In this document: one piece after another, positions 25,564-33,589 of the stretch | How positions within the stretch are numbered: the first letter of the stretch is position 1 | How the letters are laid out: each line of letters starts with the position of its first letter | Origin: a bacterium | Lineage (GTDB): Bacteria > Planctomycetota > Planctomycetia > Isosphaerales > Isosphaeraceae | DNA length: 64,000 nucleotides | Assembly (NCBI GenBank): GCA_016125085.1 | Contig: WGMM01000021.1 | Location: forward strand, 1 to 64,000 | Direction: 5' to 3' | Program-made: the position numbers and the translations under genes | Notes under the pieces: generated by a model | Told to the model about the DNA's origin: nothing | Database searches by the model: none | The model's input: the letters and a program-made list of their open reading frames with translations, nothing else

Positions 25564-26643
25564 TCATAGGAACATCCTCTGGAACATGAATACCGGCAGA
25601 TAGATGCCGACCAGCAGCAGGAGGATGACCCACGTGACCAGAATTCCGGCGAACACCGTGAACACGCTGGCAAGAACGCCCGCCGTGCCCCGGCCCCGGG
25701 CTTCGAACAGGGCCGCGGCGGCTTCCAGGCCTTCGGCGCTCGACCCGCCGGACGACTCGGACCAGCGCACCATCGAGCCCAGGCCGTCGGGCAAGGCACG
25801 CTGCGAGTCGATCGCGTCGGCCAGATTCGCGCCACCCCGCACCTGCCCGGCCATGTCTTCCAGCGCCGTACCGATTCGGCCCCGGAACATGACGCCGCAC
25901 ATCGTCAGCGATTCGGGCAAAGGGCTTTCCGCCCGCTGAAGATCGGCCAGCGTAAGGCAAAGCTGTGCGAGGTCATGCCATTTGTGGAGGATCCCGTTGA
26001 TGCCGCCCATGGCGACGTAAAGCAGGAGCATCGCGAAAAGGCCGGGCAGGAAAATGCCAGGCCAGCCCAGAGATTCCAGGCCGTCGGCCACTTCGAAGAT
26101 TACCTCCGTGAGCGCCGGTGGACGAATCCCCCAGCTGCGCATCATCGGGGCGATCGAGCCGGAGACGATCCGCAACACGATCCCCGTGAGAAACGCCGTC
26201 AGGAGCAGAAGGAGCACCGGGTAAAGCAGCTTCAGCCAGAACTGGCGGGCGATCGACACCCGCTCACGCCGATAGTCGATCAGCCGGAACAGGGTTTTGA
26301 GCGGCTCGCTGGTGCGCAGAACGGCCTTCGAAAGGCCCGTGACGGCAGGATCAGCCTGATCCAGGAGAATGTCGATCGCATCATGCGCGTTCTCGCCTGC
26401 TTCGACCCGGTTCGCGAACTGGTTCAACAATTCGCGGAACTGGCGGTCCGGGAGATCGGCCGCCAGGCCGCGTACTGTCTCATGCAGCGGCAGGCCCGAT
26501 TCGGCGAGTTCGCCCAGGGCCGTGATCAGGCGTAATTTCTCTTCCTTCGAAAGCCCCAGGCCGACCAGTGATGAGGCGTTGCCGGAAGCCTCTCCGGAAG
26601 CGCTCACGTGGCCAGCGGGCGATCCGCCTGGCGGCTGGTTCAT
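25564..26643 (-). CDS. GspF-like inner-membrane platform protein (paralog 2)
   Basis: 359 residues from the ATG at 26643, which overlaps the preceding stop as ATGA. A Gly/Ser/Pro-rich leader of about 30 residues precedes T2SSF domain 1 (ITALGELAESGLPLHETVRGL, RVEAGENAHDAIDIL), helices near 140-165 and 195-220, and T2SSF domain 2 (CLTLADLQRAESPLPESLTM, LADAIDSQRALPDGLGSMVRW, AALFEARGRG) with a final helix. GspF proteins form the platform that connects the cytoplasmic ATPase to pseudopilus growth. Confidence 0.88.
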   Translation of the reverse strand: MNQPPGGSPAGHVSASGEASGNASSLVGLGLSKEEKLRLITALGELAESGLPLHETVRGLAADLPDRQFRELLNQFANRVEAGENAHDAIDILLDQADPAVTGLSKAVLRTSEPLKTLFRLIDYRRERVSIARQFWLKLLYPVLLLLLTAFLTGIVLRIVSGSIAPMMRSWGIRPPALTEVIFEVADGLESLGWPGIFLPGLFAMLLLYVAMGGINGILHKWHDLAQLCLTLADLQRAESPLPESLTMCGVMFRGRIGTALEDMAGQVRGGANLADAIDSQRALPDGLGSMVRWSESSGGSSAEGLEAAAALFEARGRGTAGVLASVFTVFAGILVTWVILLLLVGIYLPVFMFQRMFL

Positions 26644-27686
26644 GGCAAGCCCCCCAGGCCTTCGTAAAGTCGAGCCAATGGTGCGAACATCACCAGCCCG
26701 TAAATCAGCGTGAACGTGCCGCCGACGAGCACCAGAAGGAACAGCGGAAACAACCGCGAAGCCAGAAGCATGCGGGCCGAAGAACTGCGCTGGTGATTCG
26801 CCGCAACGAGCCGCAGCGCCGCCGTGCGTGCCTGGAGATTGCCCGAACCGCTCACGGCCCAGGCCGCCAGGGCACCCACCCCGGTCGCCTGCCAGTCGGC
26901 CCGCGAAGGCCGGTTGCCAGCCCGGATCGTATCGGCCACGGCCCGAAACCGTTCGGACCGATGCCTGAAACCGCTGGCACGAGCGGCCAGTTCGACAGCC
27001 TGGTCTTCCGGCGTGCCGTGTTCCAGGAGCACGGCCATCAGCCGAGCCCAGTGGGCCACGCTGGCCTCTTTCCACGCCTTTCCCAGCCAGGGCAGCCGTT
27101 CCATGTGGCGCTCGGCCCAGGGCCCGAGCCTGGAGATCGCCAAGAGAAAAGCCGCCATCATCGCCAGCATGACAGCCGCGAGAACGGGAAGGGAAATACG
27201 TGCGCCTGCGATTGAGCCCCAGTGGGCGAGATTCCCGAGGAAAGGTGGCACTTGCGCCTGGGCATCGACCATGTCGGCCACGAACGCCGGCAGCATCCTG
27301 GTCCAGAGAAAAAACCCCAGAAGCATCGCGGCCAGGGCGACGAATGACGGATAAATCACAGCCAGAAGGACCGTCCGGCGCGATTGCAGCCGCAAGTCGG
27401 CAAGCTTCGTAAGTTCGTCGAGCACTTTGGGCAGGTCGCCGGAACGCTTGCCCGCTTCGATGAGCGCCGCATATTCCACCGGAACATCGCCGGCGGCGGT
27501 CAGGGCCTGCTCCAGCGATTCGCCCCGTTCCAGCCGCTCCGTCAAGTCCCTCAACACGCTGCCGGCACGCCCTGGCCAGTCCGCCGCGGCGGCACGAAGG
27601 CCTGGTTCAAGGGGCAGTCCGGCACGAAGTTGGGCGGCAAGGAGATCGTTGACTGTGGCGAGATCCTGGGCGGATAGTTCTCGCAT
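26640..27686 (-). CDS. GspF-like inner-membrane platform protein (paralog 1)
   Basis: 348 residues. T2SSF domain 1 is clear: LAAQLRAGLPLEPGLRAAA, LERGESLEQALTAAGDVPVEYAALIEAGKRSGDLPKVLDEL, followed by a helix RRTVLLAVIYPSFVALAAMLLGFFLW. Domain 2 is weaker (WARLMAVLLEHGTPEDQAVELAA, LAAWAVSGSGNLQARTAALRLVA), ending in LFPLFLLVLVGGTFTLIYGLVMFAPLARLYEGL. First gene of the pseudopilus run. A consensus -35 (TTGACA) lies 69-74 bases upstream, and the peroxidase terminator isolates it from the gene behind. Its stop overlaps paralog 2. Confidence 0.88.
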   Translation of the reverse strand: MRELSAQDLATVNDLLAAQLRAGLPLEPGLRAAAADWPGRAGSVLRDLTERLERGESLEQALTAAGDVPVEYAALIEAGKRSGDLPKVLDELTKLADLRLQSRRTVLLAVIYPSFVALAAMLLGFFLWTRMLPAFVADMVDAQAQVPPFLGNLAHWGSIAGARISLPVLAAVMLAMMAAFLLAISRLGPWAERHMERLPWLGKAWKEASVAHWARLMAVLLEHGTPEDQAVELAARASGFRHRSERFRAVADTIRAGNRPSRADWQATGVGALAAWAVSGSGNLQARTAALRLVAANHQRSSSARMLLASRLFPLFLLVLVGGTFTLIYGLVMFAPLARLYEGLGGLP

Positions 27687-27731
27687 GAACCAGCTCCCGG
27701 GACTCGGAACAGGTCAGATAGATAGATATTG

Positions 27732-27760
27732 ATTCCAACAGCGCGAAAGGCGGGTGTCAA
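27732..27760 (-). promoter_or_regulatory. Predicted sigma-70-type promoter of the GspF/pseudopilin run
   Basis: On the minus strand TTGACA (27760-27755) and TGGAAT (27737-27732) are separated by 17 bases. The -35 box is perfect and the -10 box matches 4 of 6. It sits 45 bases upstream of the first GspF-like start and just after the peroxidase terminator. Prediction by eye only. Confidence 0.5.
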
Positions 27761-27781
27761 TCACGGGGCACAAAAAAGTCA

Positions 27782-27813
27782 AAGGCGGAATCGCGATCTC
27801 GCGATTCCGCCTT
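27782..27813 (-). terminator. Terminator of the glutathione peroxidase gene
   Basis: Perfect 15-bp inverted repeat, arms 27782-27796 and 27799-27813 (AAGGCGGAATCGCGA), followed on the minus strand by TTGACTTTTTTG. It starts 43 bases past the stop at 27857. Confidence 0.88.
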
Positions 27814-27856
27814 AGTGTACGAAACAGGCTGGCAACGTAAGTGCGAACCCGAGCTA

Positions 27857-28411
27857 TCAGCTGCCCAGGGCTTTTTCGATAGCGGCCGTGATCTTCTCGC
27901 TGTCGGGCTTTTCCCTGGGCTCGAACCGGGCGATGATTTCGCCGTCGCGGCCGATCAGGAACTTGGCGAAGTTCCAGCCGATTTCGCCTTCGTAACCCTT
28001 GGCCGAAGTCAGTTGCTTGTAAAGCGGGTGAATGCCTTCGCCCTTGACGACGATCTTGGAGAACAGCGGGAAGCTGACACTGTAGTTATCCTTGCAGAAT
28101 TCCTTGATTTCGGAATTCGTGCCGGGCTCCTGCTTGCCGAACTCGTTGGCCGGGAAGGCCAGAATGACGAAGCCCTTGTCCTTGTACTTCTTGTAGACAG
28201 CTTCCAGGCCTTCGTATTGTGGCGTCAGGCCGCACTTGCTGGCCGTGTTGACGATCAGAACGACCTTACCCTTGTAATCGGCCAGGCTGACGTCCTTGCC
28301 GTCAATGTCCTTGACGGTGTGGCCCAGCACGTTGGTGCCGAAAGCGAGAGCCTTGCGGCCAGCCAGGGCGACTGCGCCCAGAGCCACGAAAACGCGACGC
28401 GACAGACTCAT
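27857..28411 (-). CDS. Glutathione peroxidase family protein (Cys-type), exported
   Basis: 184 residues. N-terminal twin-Arg/hydrophobic signal MSLSRRVFVALGAVALAG, so likely periplasmic. Active-site motif NTASKCGLTPQY has peroxidatic Cys60; Gln and Trp partners lie in FPANEFGKQEPG and WNFAKFLI. The usual resolving cysteine of thioredoxin-type enzymes (FPCNQF) is replaced by Ala; a further Cys is present in IKEFCKDNY. It reduces peroxides or lipid hydroperoxides. AGGAGA lies upstream of the start. Monocistronic, with its own strong terminator. Confidence 0.93.
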   Translation of the reverse strand: MSLSRRVFVALGAVALAGRKALAFGTNVLGHTVKDIDGKDVSLADYKGKVVLIVNTASKCGLTPQYEGLEAVYKKYKDKGFVILAFPANEFGKQEPGTNSEIKEFCKDNYSVSFPLFSKIVVKGEGIHPLYKQLTSAKGYEGEIGWNFAKFLIGRDGEIIARFEPREKPDSEKITAAIEKALGS

Positions 28412-28606
28412 TCGGTTGTCTCCTCGAAGGGAAATCAGCTTCGTTGCGGAATTCCGGGCCCGATTTCCGACCAGCCTGACGACCGGTTGGGCGAATCGGT
28501 CCGAAACGGTACCATACTATAGATGGACACCCCGACGGCGAAATCAAGCCCCGACTCGCCGGGCAACCCGGGAAGAACCTGACAAGTCCCAACCAGCACG
28601 AAGTTT

Positions 28607-30220
28607 ATGAACGAACATTCTTTCACCGAAGGCGCCCTTCGGGCTCTCCACTCCGCTGCCCGGCACGCTTCGGCCGCCAATCGGCGATTCGCGGACCCGA
28701 TGGACCTGCTTCGTTCACTGCTGGCCGACGACGAGAGCCAGGCCACCGTATTGCTCACCCGCTGGGGCCTGGCCGAAGACGCACGCCTGAGCTGGCTGGA
28801 ACGAACCGCCGAAGAAGTCGATGCAGGTTCGGCTGGAGACACGCCTCCACGGCATGATTCGCATCATTCGCATTCCGCCGGACACTCTCCGGCACTGAAA
28901 ATGGCCATCGCCGACGCCGAGCTTTTCACCCGGTCGATCGACCGGACGAAGCTCGTCGGCACAGAGGAACTCCTTTACGGCCTGCTCAACAGCCACAAGG
29001 AAGCTGCCCGCCAGGTGCAGGCCATGGGCACTGACATGGAGGCCCTGCGCAACTACTTCCGCAGCCAGACGGCCGACGAATCCGAGCCCCTGCCCCTGCC
29101 GGAAGGCTGCGAACCGATCGTCCTGGCCGATGCCGTGGAAAGCGCCGATATCGCCAGGATCATTGACGCCGCATCGAACCGCGTGCGCGAAGGCCTGAGA
29201 GTCGTCGAGGACTACGCCCGGTTCGCGCTCGACGATCCCTCGCTCACCCGCGGCCTCAAGGACGTGCGCCACCGCCTGGCCGAGGCCATGTCCGGCTTCC
29301 CGGCCGAGACGATCACGCCCCAGCGCGACACGGCAGGCGATGTCGGCACGCACATCATGGCCGTCGACGAAGGCCTGCGCACCAGCCCCCGCGACGTTCT
29401 CGTGGCAAATTTCAAACGGGTGACGGAAGCCCTGCGATCTCTGGAGGAATTCGCCAAGCTTTACGACGTCTGGGTCTCAGGCCGGTTCGAGGTTCTGCGT
29501 TACGACCTTTACACGCTCGAAAAACGCATGCTCCTGGCCGTTTCGGCCGTGCGGCGTCTGGCCGATACGCGGCTTTGCCTGCTCGTGGGCAACATGCCGA
29601 CGCTGGGCGACCTGACCTGGGTGGTGGGCGAGGCGATCGAAGGGGGCGTCGACTTCATCCAGCTTCGAGAAAAGAACCTGCCCGACCGCATTCTGCTGGA
29701 ACACGCCCGCGAGATTCGCATCCTGACAGCCCGGGCCGGTGTTCTCTTCGCCGTGAACGACCGTGTGGACATCGCCCGTCTGGCCGGCGCCGACGCCGTG
29801 CACCTGGGCCAGGACGACCTGACCGTGCGCGACGCTCGCCGACTCGTCGGCCCTCGGATGATCGTAGGCGTTTCCACCCACGAACCGGCTCAGCTGAAGC
29901 AGGCGATCGTAGACGGCGGCCAGTATTTCGGCGTGGGCCCTGTATTCCCGAGCCGGACGAAGACCTTCACTCATGAGCAGATCGCCGGCACGGGTTACGT
30001 GCGGCACGTGGCCGAACAGACGACGCTGCCCTGGTTCGCGATCGGCGGGATCGACGCCGATACGATCGACGAAGCGATCGAAGCCGGCGCGACCCGCGTG
30101 GCCGTCAGCTCGGCGATCCTCAAAGCCGACCGCCCGCGCGAAGCGGCGAAGTCGTTGCGGAAGAAGCTGGATCAGGTGGGCTCGGCATCACGCTGGAGCG
30201 AAGCCAGCCGCGAATCGTGA
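28607..30220 (+). CDS. thiE: Clp_N - ThiD2 - ThiE fusion: thiamine phosphate synthase with HMP-P kinase-like and Clp N domains
   Basis: 537 residues in three parts. Residues 1-150 hold two Clp N-type repeats (FTEGALRALHSAARHA...DPMDLLRSLLADD, and MAIADAELFTRS...VGTEELLYGLLNS) with a His-rich linker at 83-93. Residues about 180-310 match the domain that precedes ThiE in cyanobacteria (IIDAASNRVREGLRVVEDYARF, LKDVRHRLAEAM, RDTAGDVGTHI, ANFKRVTEALRSLEEFAKLY), the ThiD2 family described as a hydroxymethylpyrimidine-phosphate kinase. Residues 320-525 are ThiE: QLREKN (352-357), VNDRVDIA, VHLGQDDL, GVSTHE, GVGPVFPSRTKT, IGGID. ThiE joins HMP-PP and the thiazole phosphate to make thiamine phosphate in the cytoplasm. 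The Clp N addition is unusual. Confidence 0.9.
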   Translation: MNEHSFTEGALRALHSAARHASAANRRFADPMDLLRSLLADDESQATVLLTRWGLAEDARLSWLERTAEEVDAGSAGDTPPRHDSHHSHSAGHSPALKMAIADAELFTRSIDRTKLVGTEELLYGLLNSHKEAARQVQAMGTDMEALRNYFRSQTADESEPLPLPEGCEPIVLADAVESADIARIIDAASNRVREGLRVVEDYARFALDDPSLTRGLKDVRHRLAEAMSGFPAETITPQRDTAGDVGTHIMAVDEGLRTSPRDVLVANFKRVTEALRSLEEFAKLYDVWVSGRFEVLRYDLYTLEKRMLLAVSAVRRLADTRLCLLVGNMPTLGDLTWVVGEAIEGGVDFIQLREKNLPDRILLEHAREIRILTARAGVLFAVNDRVDIARLAGADAVHLGQDDLTVRDARRLVGPRMIVGVSTHEPAQLKQAIVDGGQYFGVGPVFPSRTKTFTHEQIAGTGYVRHVAEQTTLPWFAIGGIDADTIDEAIEAGATRVAVSSAILKADRPREAAKSLRKKLDQVGSASRWSEASRES

Positions 30221-30366
30221 AATGAAATCGAAGCGATTGACCAGCGTACGCCAATTTCGATCGCGGCAGATGAAACGGTCACGCGAAAGCCGAACCCTGT
30301 AGCCTTCGATTCAATTCGAGACCATTGAGACGAACCGCAGTCGATTCGATCGCGTCCGGCGGTCGA

Positions 30367-30396
30367 TTGACGCCCCCGTCCGGACCGTTTTATGAT
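30367..30396 (+). promoter_or_regulatory. Predicted sigma-70-type promoter
   Basis: TTGACG (30367-30372) and TATGAT (30391-30396) with an 18-base spacer; each box matches 5 of 6 consensus positions. A 7-bp inverted repeat ATGATCC/GGATCAT (30395-30401 and 30410-30416) overlaps the expected start point and could be an operator. Lies about 105 bases upstream of the 30502 gene. Confidence 0.6.
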
Positions 30397-30501
30397 GATC
30401 CATGATTTTGGATCATACGTTCATTCGATCGTCTCGATCCGAAATTTTGAGGTTGCGGCCTTTCTGGTCCTCATTTCGCTTCGTATCAGGAGAGTTCGAC
30501 C

Positions 30502-30873
30502 ATGGCGGATATTCAGTTCCTCAAGGCGCGGCTTTTTCTTGAGCAGGGCAAGAGAAAACGTGTGGTCGCCTTGTTCAAGATCAAGGGCTGGTACCTCAAT
30601 TCGACGACGTCAGCGGTTCAGAATCCTGTGCCAGACGGTGGCTTCCAAAATTATGTTTCGGCCAACAAAGCCATGAAACGAGTCATCGAAAACGGCGAAA
30701 GGGTGACTTACCTGAAAGCCCTTTACCTTGGGCCTGTATTGAAGGCCAAAGTCAGGGATCTCACGTTCGTGAACGATTTCACTTTCACGATCACACTGAC
30801 TGGGGAAAGCTCGTCGACCGTCACGGGTCCGGACGTTCCGGCCGATGACTTCGATCCCTGCGATTACAGTTGA
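30502..30873 (+). CDS. Hypothetical protein, 123 residues
   Basis: Not recognised. It has a good AGGAGAG ribosome-binding site at about 30488-30494 and a predicted promoter further upstream. The product is soluble, basic in the first half (ARLFLEQGKRKRVVALFKIKGW) and beta-rich in the second (AKVRDLTFVNDFTFTITLTGE), with a conspicuously acidic end (DVPADDFDPCDYS). No signal peptide or membrane segment. Monocistronic between the thiamine fusion and the MCP-SBP fusion. Confidence 0.65.
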   Translation: MADIQFLKARLFLEQGKRKRVVALFKIKGWYLNSTTSAVQNPVPDGGFQNYVSANKAMKRVIENGERVTYLKALYLGPVLKAKVRDLTFVNDFTFTITLTGESSSTVTGPDVPADDFDPCDYS

Positions 30874-31109
30874 CCATTTTTCGCCGCAAGCCTGCGCCGA
30901 ATCCGAACGATCGGGGCGGGTTCTGACTGCTCTGTGGTCGCCTTTTTTCCTCTGCCGATTCGTGAAGGCAACCCTCCACCTGAGCCAGTAGAGTTCATGA
31001 AACCACTCATGCATGTTGCCGTTACAGCTTGACTGACGGGCATTCATGATGCAGATTACGTAAGCGATACTGCGCAGTGGTGGAGCGGTCGTTTTCCGGA
31101 AGGCGTCCG

Positions 31110-32951
31110 ATGGTCGATCAAGTCACCGAATCCGAACCGAGTGCAGGGCCTGTCCCTGCCTCTCGAATGGATACGTTGGCTCAGGCGACATCGCCTCCGC
31201 CCGTGACCGCCCCGCGGCCGCCGGATGACCTCGGCCAGTTCGACAGCTTCGAAGTGCGTGCCGCCCTGCACCGGCTGCATGAAAATCTGGCCTTTCGCGT
31301 CGGGTTCGTCGGCGAAGATCTCGAAGCCGAAGACCGGCTCCTGGAAGAAATCCGGAGCTGGACGAAGAAGCTCGACGAATCGGTCGAACGGACGAACTCC
31401 CAGGTTCAGATGGCAATGGACACTCTGACAGGGCTCGTCGCCGAAACCGACGAACGCCTTTCAGGCGTGTTTCAGGACTTGAAAACAGGCCTGGCCACGA
31501 CACGCTCTCTGCTCGACTCCAAAACCGACGACCTGGCGGACGTGCTCGATTCGGTCGGCCAGATCGGCAAGACGATCCGCATGTTGTCGATCAACGCCCA
31601 GATCGCCTCGGCAAAGGCCGGCGAGCACGGCAAGACGTTTTCCGTCGTCGCTCAGGAAATCAAGGGCCTGGCCAACGAGGCGACCCAGTCCAGCAACGAA
31701 GCCTTCAAGATCATGGACCTGACCGACGTCGTCAAGGTCCTCGGCGGCTTCGAAACACTGGCTGAAGAGACGCTCAAGCGCACCAGCCACTCGCTGCAGG
31801 AAACCGAAGCCCGCATGCGTGAGATGGTCGCCAGCACGCAGCAGGAGCTGGCCGTGATCTCGGCCAACAGCCGCACCGTGGGCGAAACGATGTCGGTCGT
31901 GAAGCTCATTTCCGAACGCCTTCTGGAAAAGCACCACATCGCCGAACGGCTGGCCGCCGGTATGGACGGCATCTGGTTCACCGAAGCCCCCGACCAGGAA
32001 CTGGCGGCCCTGGCGATCACAGAGTCGGTACCCGTCGACCCCTGTTTCGACCGGCTCGACTCGATCCGCCGCAGGGGCCGGATCCGCATCGCCATCGAGC
32101 CTGATTTCAAAGGGCTTTCGTTCCGGCGCGACGGTTCGGAGCTGCGCGGGCTGGATGTCGACTACGCCCGGGCTTTCGCCAAATGGCTCGGCGTGGCGTG
32201 CGAATTCCTCGAACATCCGTGGGATCAGTGCACGAATTTGCTCTGGGTCAGTCCCGATGAGGGCACGTCCACGGCCGATCTCGTCTGGAGCGCCCTGCCA
32301 CCCAGCCCCCGTTATCGTAAAGTGGCCTATTCGGAAACGTACACTTGGCTGGAATTCGTGCTGGCCCGGCGCAAGGGCGACACCCGCATCCAGGGCATCG
32401 GCGACCTGCACGGCCGCACCCTGGGCTGCATCAATGATCCCGCCGCCCTGAAGACGCTGGAAGACGCCGGCATCCGCTGGTCGGCCAACGCGCAGGTGCC
32501 GGGCGGAAAGGTTCGGCTCGGCAATCTGATCACCTATTCGGATCAGAGCCGCATTCACGACTGCCTCGCCGATGGCATCGTGGACGCCTTCGCCGTCGAC
32601 AAGCCCATCTACTGGTGGGCCTGCAACGGCCACGACAGCCCCTGGCATGGGCGGATCGAAATCGTCACCGGAAACCTGGCCAATCAGCCCTGGTATTACG
32701 CCGTGGGCGTGGCCGATACGCCTTCTTCGTACCGGCTTCTGCGCGAGGTGAACGCGTTCCTCCACTGGTTCGCCACCCAGCCGGCCCGGCGACAATCGGA
32801 AGAGTACTGGCAGGGATCGATCGTGGACGGCCGGATCGGCTATCGCGACGAACGTGCCGGCCTGCGCGGCGAGCCGGAAATGCTGCCCGATTATCTGAAA
32901 TGGGTCAGCACGGTGAAATCGGCCACGGGCGTGAATATGCAGGGCGATTGA
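31110..32951 (+). CDS. Soluble fusion of a chemoreceptor-type signalling domain and a family-3 solute-binding domain
   Basis: 613 residues from the ATG at 31110, six bases after GGAAGG. After a Pro-rich N-terminus, residues about 45-290 are a long coiled coil whose centre (147-195) is the methyl-accepting chemotaxis hairpin type: IGKTIRMLSINAQIASAKAGEHGKTFSVVAQEIKGLANE. Residues about 318-580 resemble a family-3 extracellular solute-binding domain: RRGRIRIAIEPDFKGLSFRRDG, RGLDVDYARAFAKWLGV, RKVAYSETYTWLEFVLARR, and a DLHGRTLGCINDPAALKTLEDAGI segment that normally closes the cleft. No signal peptide or transmembrane helix is visible, so both parts should lie in the cytoplasm. No other chemotaxis gene is nearby. 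Ligand and partner unknown. Confidence 0.88.
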   Translation: MVDQVTESEPSAGPVPASRMDTLAQATSPPPVTAPRPPDDLGQFDSFEVRAALHRLHENLAFRVGFVGEDLEAEDRLLEEIRSWTKKLDESVERTNSQVQMAMDTLTGLVAETDERLSGVFQDLKTGLATTRSLLDSKTDDLADVLDSVGQIGKTIRMLSINAQIASAKAGEHGKTFSVVAQEIKGLANEATQSSNEAFKIMDLTDVVKVLGGFETLAEETLKRTSHSLQETEARMREMVASTQQELAVISANSRTVGETMSVVKLISERLLEKHHIAERLAAGMDGIWFTEAPDQELAALAITESVPVDPCFDRLDSIRRRGRIRIAIEPDFKGLSFRRDGSELRGLDVDYARAFAKWLGVACEFLEHPWDQCTNLLWVSPDEGTSTADLVWSALPPSPRYRKVAYSETYTWLEFVLARRKGDTRIQGIGDLHGRTLGCINDPAALKTLEDAGIRWSANAQVPGGKVRLGNLITYSDQSRIHDCLADGIVDAFAVDKPIYWWACNGHDSPWHGRIEIVTGNLANQPWYYAVGVADTPSSYRLLREVNAFLHWFATQPARRQSEEYWQGSIVDGRIGYRDERAGLRGEPEMLPDYLKWVSTVKSATGVNMQGD

Positions 32952-32976
32952 CAGGCTGGACTCATAAGAAGTACGC

Positions 32977-33465
32977 ATGGACGATATCGAAGATTCGAAT
33001 GCGATCGAGCTTGACGATCGCAATTTCCGCATCGACTACGAAGTGAAGCATCACGGCTGGGCCGAGGTTTCGATTTCGTTCGAGGGGAAATCGGTCGTCA
33101 GAGAAGTTTCGTACCTTCACGACAGTTTGCTCGACCTGGCACGCATGGCCCGGAACCTGCGAGAAGGTCTTTCGAATGCGACAGCCGTATTCATGGACGA
33201 ACCTGGCGAGTTGCAACTTCATATCGATTGCAAGTCGGAAGTCGCAAATTTCGTCGTTCGCGGCTATCCTGACTGGGCAAGCTGGGGCATGTGGAATGCC
33301 GACGATTTCGAAATCCTGCTCGAAGGTTCATGCTCAAGGTTGCGCATCGTGCGGCAGATCACGAATTCACTCTGGAGGATTTACGAAGTGATCGGCCCCG
33401 AAGAATATCGCCAGAGCTGGGGCCACGAATTTCCGACGGACGACTTCGATAGCTTGACGGAATGA
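32977..33465 (+). CDS. Hypothetical protein, 162 residues
   Basis: Family not identified. The sequence is acidic and soluble, with alternating beta strands (FRIDYEVKHHGWAEVSISFEG), a helix-rich SYLHDSLLDLARMARNLREG, and a motif MDEPGELQLHIDC. The overall pattern recalls small single-domain proteins found singly in many genomes, but I cannot name a Pfam. It starts 25 bases after the MCP-SBP fusion on the same strand, so it may be cotranscribed. It is followed by an inverted repeat that could end the transcript. Confidence 0.7.
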   Translation: MDDIEDSNAIELDDRNFRIDYEVKHHGWAEVSISFEGKSVVREVSYLHDSLLDLARMARNLREGLSNATAVFMDEPGELQLHIDCKSEVANFVVRGYPDWASWGMWNADDFEILLEGSCSRLRIVRQITNSLWRIYEVIGPEEYRQSWGHEFPTDDFDSLTE

Positions 33466-33489
33466 CGTCGCTTCGTTCGTAACCCGAGA

Positions 33490-33536
33490 GCAGAAAAGGG
33501 GTCAGGAACAGAAAATGCTCCTGACTCCTTTTCTGC
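33490..33536. repeat. GGGGTCAGG inverted repeat, copy A
   Basis: Arms 33490-33507 and 33519-33536 (18 bases, starting GCAGAAAAGGGGTCAGG) pair at 17 of 18 positions, with one G-T wobble, around an 11-base loop. It lies 25 bases after the stop at 33465 and may serve as its terminator. Same core as copies B and C. Confidence 0.85.
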
Positions 33537-33589
33537 CCATTTCAGGAAATGTAGAATGCCCCATTCTTCCCGAGTACTGAGGCCAGAAC

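Noticed and set aside
27721..27731. GATA tandem repeat (GATAGATAGATATT region) as a microsatellite of interest
   Set aside because: Only about three units; too short to be meaningful.
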